A DNA stretch of 64,000 nucleotides, from assembly GCF_947331815.1 (NCBI RefSeq), contig NZ_OX373462.1, forward strand, positions 979,376 to 1,043,375, read 5' to 3'. The translations under genes and the position numbers were made by a program. Shown here piece after piece: positions 57,725 to 64,000 of this stretch. Source of the DNA: Cyanobacterium sp. uoEpiScrs1 (GTDB lineage: Bacteria; Cyanobacteriota; Cyanobacteriia; Cyanobacteriales; Microcystaceae). The notes under the pieces were generated by a model that saw nothing but the letters and a program-made list of their open reading frames with translations, was not told the origin of the DNA and did not search any database. Position 1 is the stretch's first letter, and the number at the start of each line of letters is the position of its first letter.

Positions 57725-58575
57725 TTTATAACCTATTTTTTAAAGTATAGATTAAAGGTTTAAAATTTTAACAAAAATAAACAATAACTTAAAATCATAT
57801 ATATTCTATATGGCTATCTCTTAATTTTCTTATCTTTATTAAGATACATAAATGTTTTGATATATAATTCCTAAAACAATTGGAACTGTCTCAAAACTTG
57901 GGGTTAAGACAGAATAAATGATGAATTAGATTAGTTGTTTTTGATTTAAAATACAAGGTAATAAGTACATACCATATTTCTAATTTGTTATATTTATTTT
58001 TTACAATATGATTGATCACCATTTTAGAAAATAGCATTGAGTATATTACGCTGTAACAGAAACTATTTAAATTGATTCAGCTAAAAATTATTTAAAAATA
58101 AGAATTGATTGTTTTACGTTAATTAATACTTAAGTAAAAAATATTTACATTGCTTGTACAAAATCTATTTCCTAAACTAAACAAGACAATAATATACTTA
58201 GAGAACTATTTATTGTCACAATAAATCTAACTAATCAGAGATTATTAATTATATATAAGTGAAGTGGAATTATCTTTAAAGAATATAAAAATTATAAATA
58301 TTAGAGATATTGATTCTCAATAGTTGAGCTTTATTTATTAAGCTAGTTTTATTTTTATTAAGATCAAATTATTTAACAATTTTTCATTTTCTATATCATT
58401 GAGAATTAAATTTTAAATTATCTACGACTATTAACTTTTTTATATGTCTGAAGACAATTATATAGTAGGTAACAAATAAAGTACTCAAACTTGGTAGTAT
58501 TTCTGAATTTCATTCTGATATGTAAAAGTATGGGATACTGAACTGTCTAGAGGTCCAATTCTTAGGAAAAAAATT
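57725..58575. other. 850-bp gap
   Basis: AT-rich spacer between the AAA/WD40 gene and sat, both on the plus strand. A weak stem (ctgtct/agacag near 57895-57911) is all that was noticed. The sat promoter should be at its right end. Confidence 0.4.
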
Positions 58576-59754
58576 ATGACAAATATAATAAAACCTCATG
58601 GTGATCAATTGATTAATTGTATCTTAAGCGGAGTTGAAGAACAAATTGCTCGCGAAAACGCCTATTCCCTACCTAAATTAACACTTTCCAAACGGAATCT
58701 CGCGGATCTTGAGTGTATTACAACCGGTATCTATAGTCCCCTCAATGGCTTTGTCACTGAACAAGAATATCAAACAATCATCAACGATATGCGATTAACG
58801 AATGGTTTAGCGTGGTCTATTCCTGTCACTTTACAGGTTTCTAAAGCTGATTCTGAAAAATATCATCTAGATAATGATATTGCTTTAGTTCATCCCAATG
58901 GTAATATCTTAGCCGTAATGACTATTACCAGCAAATTCAAACCAAATCAACACAATGAAGCTCTAAATGTCTATCGCACCGCTGACGAGAATCATCCTGG
59001 GGTGAAAGCAATACGGGCTGAGGGAGAAATTTACCTCGGTGGGCCTATCAACCTTATTAACACTATCCCTCAAGGAAATTTCCCTGAACACAACTTTACC
59101 CCAAAAATGACTAGAGAAGAGTTTGCAAAGCGTGGATGGAAAACTATAGTTGCTTTTCAAACCCGTAATCCTATCCATCGTGCCCACGAATACATTACCA
59201 AAATTGCTCTTGAGTTAGTTGATGGATTATTCATTAATCCCTTAGTTGGAATAACTAAATCTGATGATATCCCAGCCGACGTACGGATGCAGTGTTATTT
59301 AACTTTAATTGATAAATACTATCCCAAAAATCGTGTCTTCTTAGGCGTTTTTCCTGCTGCTATGCGTTACGCAGGTCCACGAGAAGCCATTATGCATGCA
59401 ATTGCTCGTCAAAATTATGGCTGCAGCCATTTTATCGTTGGACGAGATCATGCAGGGGTTGGAGACTATTATGGCACCTATGATGCTCAACACATTTTTG
59501 AAGAGTTTCAAGAAGATGAACTGAAGATTCAAGCCATGAAATTTGAGCATGCTTTTTATTGTACTCGCACCAAAACTATGGCAACTGCTAAAACTAGTCC
59601 TAGCACTCCTGAAGAAAGAATAAATTTATCTGGGACTAAAGTTCGCAAGATGCTCAAAGAGGGTAAGACACCTCCTCCTGAGTTTAGCCGTCCAGAAATT
59701 GCTCAAATTTTAGTAGCATCAATGAAAGAAGAAGAAGCTCGTCCCGTCTCGTGA
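58576..59754 (+). CDS. sat: Sulfate adenylyltransferase (ATP sulfurylase)
   Basis: It activates sulfate with ATP to adenosine phosphosulfate, the first step of sulfate assimilation. The 392 residues are typical of the single-domain form. The active-site blocks are intact: VAFQTRNPIHRAHEYITKIA with QxRN and HxxH, VGRDHAGVGDYYGTYDAQ, and the C-terminal INLSGTKVRKML. Start ATG. It stands alone; cysH and cysC are not in the window. A 19-bp hairpin about 105 bases after the stop probably ends it. Confidence 0.96.
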   Translation: MTNIIKPHGDQLINCILSGVEEQIARENAYSLPKLTLSKRNLADLECITTGIYSPLNGFVTEQEYQTIINDMRLTNGLAWSIPVTLQVSKADSEKYHLDNDIALVHPNGNILAVMTITSKFKPNQHNEALNVYRTADENHPGVKAIRAEGEIYLGGPINLINTIPQGNFPEHNFTPKMTREEFAKRGWKTIVAFQTRNPIHRAHEYITKIALELVDGLFINPLVGITKSDDIPADVRMQCYLTLIDKYYPKNRVFLGVFPAAMRYAGPREAIMHAIARQNYGCSHFIVGRDHAGVGDYYGTYDAQHIFEEFQEDELKIQAMKFEHAFYCTRTKTMATAKTSPSTPEERINLSGTKVRKMLKEGKTPPPEFSRPEIAQILVASMKEEEARPVS

Positions 59755-59860
59755 ATCCTAGCCTGTAGAGAATTTTTGAAAAATCCAATTTTGTAAACCA
59801 AGTATTATAAATTGGTGAACAATAATGTTTAAAACTTTTATTCTGACTGTATCATTATAT

Positions 59861-59909
59861 TTTCCAAATTCAAAAAACTCCATAAAACTTAGTTTTTTGA
59901 ATTTGGAAA
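59861..59909 (+). terminator. Perfect 19-bp hairpin after sat
   Basis: tttccaaattcaaaaaact (59861-59879) pairs exactly with 59891-59909 around an 11-base loop. It is about 105 bases after the sat stop, so it is the likely sat terminator, though no T-run follows. Confidence 0.6.
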
Positions 59910-59996
59910 CCCTAACAAAGTAAAGATTTTAATTCTTGCTTATTACAATTCTGTTATAAATAATGTAAAAAAACAGGAAGAAACTTTTATATTTTT

Positions 59997-60030
59997 TTCG
60001 ATAAAATAAATTTAATTATATTTTATCGAA
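59997..60030. repeat. 12-bp hairpin
   Basis: ttcgataaaata (59997-60008) pairs exactly with 60019-60030 around 10 bases. It stands 87 bases right of the sat hairpin. A T-run (ttttttt) precedes it on the plus strand. Confidence 0.4.
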
Positions 60031-60197
60031 TGAATAATTGATGGTTTTTAGTAGATATCAACAACTTTAACCCCAACTTTAATGTTTAGAGTAGTTCATG
60101 AACTTGATATGATTAGCAACGGTTGGCTGTTTGAATAACAAAAAAGTCTGAGCTATGCCAACCTGTAACTTTGAACCTCTGACTTGACGAATCTACT

Positions 60198-61502
60198 TTG
60201 ACTACCTCTACTTTATTCCGAAAAGTCCGACTTTTAGATCCTTTCTCTAATACTGACACTATTGCTGATGTTCGGTTAACTGAAGGAAAAATCGAGGCTA
60301 TTGACTCCCATATTGACTCTGTAAGCGCAGATACGACTGTCATTGAAGGACAAAGGTTGATTCTAGGCCCAGGTTTAGTCGAACTTTATAGTTATAGTGG
60401 CGAACCTGGATTTGAATATAGAGAGACTTTGGCTTCGCTTGCTGCTTCGGCAATTGCAGGAGGATTTACTCGTTTAGCTATCTTACCCGACACAATTCCT
60501 GCAATTGATACATTAGCTACTCTATCTTTTCTGCAACAAAAATCTACAACCCTGCAAACTGCTCCTAAACTTTATTTTTGGGGAAATTTAACTGTAGGAG
60601 GAAAAGGAAGAAAAATGACGGAAATAGCAGAATTGGCGAGAGGAGGGGCTTTGGGTTTTACTGATAATTATGGTATCGAAAATTTAGGGTTATTGCGACG
60701 TATTTTAGAATATACTAAACCAACAAAAAAACCAGTAGCCCTAGTTCCTGAATCTCACTCTCTTAAAAGAAATGGAGTGATGCGTGAAGGACCTTTATCT
60801 ATTCACTATGGACTTGTAGGAAACCCTCAAATTAGTGAAACAACAGCTATTGCCGCTATTTTAGAGATGTTGACTATCGTTAATACCCCTGTCCATCTTA
60901 GGGGAATTTCGACCCATCGAGGAGTGGAATTAATTGCCTGGGGGAAGGCAAGAGGCATACCCATAACTGCCAGTACCTCTTGGCTAAACTTATTGCTAGA
61001 TACCAAAGATCTCGCTAGTTATGATCCAAACTTACGATTGGAACCACCGTTAGGCTGTATTAAAGACCGTCAATCGCTTATAAATGGGGTAAAAATGGGG
61101 ATTATTGATGCAATTTCTGTTAATCATCGATCTTATTCTTATGAAGAAAAAATGGTCCCTTTTGCACAAGCTCCCCCAGGAGCAATCGGACTAGAATTAG
61201 CCTTGCCACTTTTATGGGAAAATCTAGTCGCTAGTAAAGAATTAACTCCTTTACAATTGTGGAGAGCCTTAAGTAATAATCCTCAAAAGTGTTTAGGACA
61301 AGATTTAACTTCTTTAAAGGTTGGAAACTCCGCAGAATTAATTCTTTTTAATCCCCAAGAATTATGGACAGTAAACTCATCTAGTCTTCATTGTTTGGGT
61401 AAAAATACTCTCTGGTGGGGTCGTAAAATTAGAGGACGAGTTGTCATGTCAGTAAATTCACTGACTCAAGATTTTGATAAACATCATAGGCAACATCGGT
61501 GA
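60198..61502 (+). CDS. Dihydroorotase-like protein lacking the metal-binding HxH
   Basis: An amidohydrolase-fold protein of 434 residues resembling dihydroorotase (pyrimidine synthesis). Catalytic members have an HxH metal motif after the first strand (DxHxHxRxPG); here that place reads LVELYSYSGEPGFEYRETLA, so both metal-binding His are gone. Other metal ligands also look missing or altered (KLYFWGNLTVGG, VPESHSLKRNG). Cyanobacteria often carry such a non-catalytic PyrC-like protein beside a true PyrC, in analogy to the inactive subunit that supports aspartate transcarbamoylase elsewhere. The reading frame has a stop at 60180 and no ATG before 60615, so the start is probably TTG at 60198 (TTSTLFRKVRLLDP). 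Confidence 0.8.
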   Translation: MTTSTLFRKVRLLDPFSNTDTIADVRLTEGKIEAIDSHIDSVSADTTVIEGQRLILGPGLVELYSYSGEPGFEYRETLASLAASAIAGGFTRLAILPDTIPAIDTLATLSFLQQKSTTLQTAPKLYFWGNLTVGGKGRKMTEIAELARGGALGFTDNYGIENLGLLRRILEYTKPTKKPVALVPESHSLKRNGVMREGPLSIHYGLVGNPQISETTAIAAILEMLTIVNTPVHLRGISTHRGVELIAWGKARGIPITASTSWLNLLLDTKDLASYDPNLRLEPPLGCIKDRQSLINGVKMGIIDAISVNHRSYSYEEKMVPFAQAPPGAIGLELALPLLWENLVASKELTPLQLWRALSNNPQKCLGQDLTSLKVGNSAELILFNPQELWTVNSSSLHCLGKNTLWWGRKIRGRVVMSVNSLTQDFDKHHRQHR

Positions 61503-61783
61503 CGTAGGTTATCTATAAGAGCTACACAATCATATGTACAACACACAATTGTAACTGGCAAATAGGGCTTCAGAAAAATAAGACATTATTTAATGCTTTT
61601 TCCCATATACATGGGGAAGTGTGATATTAACCTTAAAAAGCATCAACATAAATTGACAAATTACTCTAATGGTAGATATAGTAGTTGTTTGTATCTTATA
61701 GGTCTGCGGTTTTATCTTTTCTGTTACCTAAGCTTTATTGGGAAAGTTGTTCGAAGTAAGTATCATCGGAAATTTTTACGAAG

Positions 61784-62512
61784 GTGTATCGATTAGTTAT
61801 CAAATCCATTCAACATCTGAATCAAAGGGTCAGTCTAAATCCTGAACAACAGCACTATTTAAGACGAGTGTTGAGATTGAACGATGGTGATAACTTTGTA
61901 GCAATGAACGGCCAAGGTCAATCCTACTTGGCACAACTAACAGAAAACTCGGCTCAAATTTTAGAAATCTTTAGGGAATCAACAGAACTCCCCATTGCAG
62001 TTACCTTAATAATTGCTCTTCCTAAAGGTAATGGTTTCAATGAAATTGTTCGTTGTTGTACTGAATTAGGAGTGACGACCTTAATCCCCATCATCAGTAA
62101 ACGCACTTTGCTTAAACCTAGTTCTTACAAACTTGAAAGATGGCGTAAAATCGCTACTGAAGCAGCAGAACAGTCAGAACGTCAAATTGTCCCAACAATA
62201 ACCGAACCCATTCCGTTTGACAAGATTTTAACGAGAATAAATAAAACTGCTATTGATTACTATATTTGTGTTCCCCGTAAAGGAGCAAGACACTTATTGA
62301 CATATCTAGCTAATTCACCTCAAAAACCTATAGTAATTGCTACAGGATGTGAGGGAGGTTGGACACAAGAAGAAGTAGAAAAAGCAGTTATTTCCGGATT
62401 TCAACCAGTTACATTAGGTCGCCGTATTCTCCGTGCTATAACTGCTCCCGTTGTCGCCTTATCTTTAGTCACTTCTGCTATTGAACGAGAGCTTATGACA
62501 ACTGAAACATAA
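61784..62512 (+). CDS. rsmE: 16S rRNA (uracil-1498-N3)-methyltransferase RsmE
   Basis: It methylates U1498 in the 30S decoding region. The 242 residues form the PUA-like N-terminal domain (LNPEQQHYLRRVLRLNDGD) and the SPOUT knot domain (VTLIIALPKGNGFNEIVRCC, TELGVTTLIPIISKRT, EAAEQSERQIVPTI, ATGCEGGWTQEEVEKA, TLGRRILRAITAPVVALSLV). The start is GTG at 61784 (YRLVIKS follows). An overlapping small frame at 61593-61796 is not considered real. It follows the dihydroorotase-like gene by about 280 bases. Confidence 0.93.
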   Translation: MYRLVIKSIQHLNQRVSLNPEQQHYLRRVLRLNDGDNFVAMNGQGQSYLAQLTENSAQILEIFRESTELPIAVTLIIALPKGNGFNEIVRCCTELGVTTLIPIISKRTLLKPSSYKLERWRKIATEAAEQSERQIVPTITEPIPFDKILTRINKTAIDYYICVPRKGARHLLTYLANSPQKPIVIATGCEGGWTQEEVEKAVISGFQPVTLGRRILRAITAPVVALSLVTSAIERELMTTET

Positions 62513-62650
62513 CTCAAATTTAATAATTTCTAAGTTTTGAAAATTTGTTAACAGATTAATTTAACCTTAAATTTATCGTTTGTTAATTATTATGCCAACA
62601 CCTGTTGCGCTCTAGTTTTCTAGGTTTTTATACTCGAGCTTATCGTCGAA
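62513..62650. other. Spacer after rsmE
   Basis: Short AT-rich spacer with no gene; the readable pseudogene begins at 62651. Confidence 0.4.
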
Positions 62651-63421
62651 ATGACTAATCATCAAAAATACTCTAAACCACACTAACTACAAGAAAAATT
62701 TAATTTTCATGTTTAACAACTTCAATAAACAGACATTTCCTGGATTTATCAAGTAATTCTAAATTCATATACAAAAAAAGTTCACTAGTCGGCCTTAATG
62801 TTTGGCTTATCTGACGTTGGTTAACTGGCGGAAGAAATGCTTTCAAGTTTTGGAAACTATGTAAAGATAGAAGTTAAGAAACAAGTTGCGAAGAAAACTC
62901 ATAATTCCAGACTGTGATGAATATAATAATCTTCAGTTTATTTAAGACAAAAAATAATTTTCCCTAGTGATACTTGAGGAGTGACTAGTCAGAGAAGAAC
63001 AGTCCATCTATAGTTAATTTAGTTTGGTGAATTTGATGAATAGACGATCACAATCTATTCTCTATGGAAAATCAATCTTTAACTTTAAAAACCCCTTCAA
63101 GTTCATATGTTCTAATGTAGATTTACTCCATCATAAATATCCTTCTAAAGATGCCGCTTCTCAGCTGTTTAGTGAATTAACCTTTGTTAAGAAGATGTCC
63201 TGAAAATAAGTCACTCAATTCAGTGCTATGATAAGTTGGATCGTGACGGTAACTTCAAATTACTTCCTGGTCTTGACGAAATAAGCAAAAACCAACTTTG
63301 AGACTTGTTAGTGGAGAAAGAAATGGAAATTCCCTGTTATCGCTCTGTAAAAAACATAGAGAAGTAGCTTAAAAATACTGATAGCTTATCGTTCCATGCC
63401 TGTGGACTAGTAAAGAGCTAA
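62651..63421 (+). pseudogene. Decayed gene with many internal stops
   Basis: Starting at the ATG 62651 one frame stays readable to 62914 apart from five in-frame stops (62684, 62714, 62726, 62786, 62822), with protein-like pieces TDISWIYQVILNSYTKKV, SALMFGLSDVG and LAEEMLSSFGNYVKIEVKK. From 63036 an ATG opens a second piece (RRSQSILYGKSIFNFKNPFK, then DLLHHKYPSKDAASQLF) ending in a TGA at 63201. The frame shifts there, and the third piece reads CYDKLDRDGNFKLLPGLDEI, EKEMEIPCYRSVKNIEK and SLSFHACGLVKS with stops at 63299, 63365 and 63419. These are residues of one or two adjacent genes broken by point mutations and frameshifts. The family is not recognised; the ALMFGLSDVGxLAEEM stretch faintly recalls an Hpt helix, which I do not claim. 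Confidence 0.75.
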
Positions 63422-63496
63422 CTTCCCAGGATAAAATGAAAGTTGAACAGCGTACTGTCTAGTATTGCGTAGGTATAACGGCCTATCCTAACAACT

Positions 63497-64000
63497 ATGC
63501 ACGACGACGACCTTAGCGTAATTGAGACGGCAGATCAATTTGGTGAACCATTAGATTTCTTAGACTCTGCTCGTTCTGAACTGCCGCCTCCTAACCCAGA
63601 GTTAATACTACCTTTGCTAACCGATCCAGATCCGTCAAAACGGATGTTGGCAGCGCGTGTATTCTGTGAACTACAAGATGAACGGGCAATCGCTCCTCTA
63701 ATTGATCTGTTGCATGACATTTGTCCTCTAGTAAGAGTTAGTGCAGCCTATGCATTGGGAAAAAATACTAGTCCTGACGCAGTAGAAGCATTAATTGAAT
63801 TATTAAAACAAGATTGGAATGGATATGTCCGTAAAGGCATTGTCTGGGCTTTAGGGAATGGAGGTGATCGCCGTGCATTAAATCCTCTAATTCATGCTGT
63901 TAAAACGGATATTTCGGCAGTACGTTTGTGGGCTGCCAGTAGTTTAGTCCAAATAGCTAAGCTAGAATATGAAGATGCTGTTGCAACTATTGCCCCTTTA
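63497..64000 (+). CDS. HEAT-repeat protein, cut by the window end
   Basis: The frame opens at the ATG 63497 (MHDDDLSVIETADQFGEP) and is still open at the last base, 168 codons later. After a Pro-rich start (about 30-36) there are HEAT/PBS-type repeats: LTDPDPSKRMLAARVFCELQ, DERAIAPLIDLLHD, VRVSAAYALGKNTSPDAVEA, VRKGIVWALGNGGDRRALNP and VRLWAASSLVQIAK. Such repeats occur in the CpcE/F-type phycobilin lyases and in general scaffold proteins; the missing C-terminal part prevents a choice. The upstream neighbour is a pseudogene, so its promoter must lie within or behind that relic. Confidence 0.8.
   Translation, partial: MHDDDLSVIETADQFGEPLDFLDSARSELPPPNPELILPLLTDPDPSKRMLAARVFCELQDERAIAPLIDLLHDICPLVRVSAAYALGKNTSPDAVEALIELLKQDWNGYVRKGIVWALGNGGDRRALNPLIHAVKTDISAVRLWAASSLVQIAKLEYEDAVATIAPL

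Larger units (their letters stand above)
59755..60197. other. 440-bp gap with two hairpins
   Basis: It contains two perfect hairpins (59861-59909 and 59997-60030). The stretch right of 60040 must hold the promoter of the dihydroorotase-like gene. Confidence 0.5.

Noticed and set aside
61593-61796. 67-codon plus-strand frame before rsmE
   Set aside because: Overlaps the rsmE start, composition is spacer-like (Cys/Tyr/Lys-rich), no recognisable feature.
1-64000. Insertion sequences or prophage
   Set aside because: No transposase, integrase or phage structural gene and no repeated terminal inverted repeats were found.

Overview
The window reads as a piece of an AT-rich cyanobacterial chromosome. 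Pointers to cyanobacteria are a DesA-type acyl-lipid desaturase, an HhoA/Deg-type protease, the rimP-nusA-ylxR-infB operon followed by a low-complexity-tail membrane protein, AAA_35/WD40 and CBS/M50 proteins of the kind common in this phylum, and a few HIP1 octamers (GCGATCGC). By adding up the genes I accept, only about 70% of the window is coding. Many gaps of 0.4 to 1.6 kb carry nothing intact, and at least one holds a clearly decayed gene (62651-63421). This fits a genome under reduction, such as a relative of the Crocosphaera/Cyanothece lineage in or near symbiosis (the UCYN-A and diatom spheroid-body type). That placement is inference; no marker gene in the window fixes it.

Layout. 0.5-4.3 kb: hybrid histidine kinase with a dead receiver, a degraded fragment, plsC. 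5-13 kb: an EcfT-like membrane protein, murE, desA, and a tight Crp/Fnr regulator + M61 peptidase pair. 13-21 kb: branched-chain aminotransferase, a second histidine kinase with a degenerate ATPase, a ferritin-like protein, TldE/PmbA, alanine dehydrogenase. 21-24 kb: a small exported protein, an AI-2E-family permease coupled to a small membrane ORF, tRNA-Ala(CGC). 24-33 kb: leuS, rpmI-rplT, a DUF1537 kinase, a large radical SAM protein, a STAS protein. 34-39 kb: a sugar-nucleotide epimerase and sucC-sucD, whose SucD has lost its phospho-histidine motif. 39-45 kb: Deg protease, a TonB-like protein with a 13-copy 12-bp repeat, tRNA-Ala(GGC), M50/CBS protease, argF. 46-53 kb: minus-strand operon rimP-nusA-ylxR-infB-membrane protein and a separate 65-residue gene with a good terminator. 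54-58 kb: a lone STAND-like AAA_35 protein with 14 WD40 repeats. 58-64 kb: sat, a dihydroorotase-like gene without the metal HxH, rsmE, a pseudogene, and the start of a HEAT-repeat protein cut by the window edge.

The genes are mostly housekeeping: translation (leuS, rpmI, rplT, infB, nusA, rimP, rsmE, two tRNA-Ala), cell wall and lipid (murE, plsC, desA), nitrogen and sulfur assimilation (ald, ilvE, argF, sat, pyrC-like), iron storage and proteolysis. They do not form one dedicated system. What stands out beyond the genes is a set of long, perfect, AT-rich hairpins (stems of 12-24 bp, all different in sequence) in the gaps, often just after genes, and several proteins whose catalytic residues have been replaced while the frame stays open.
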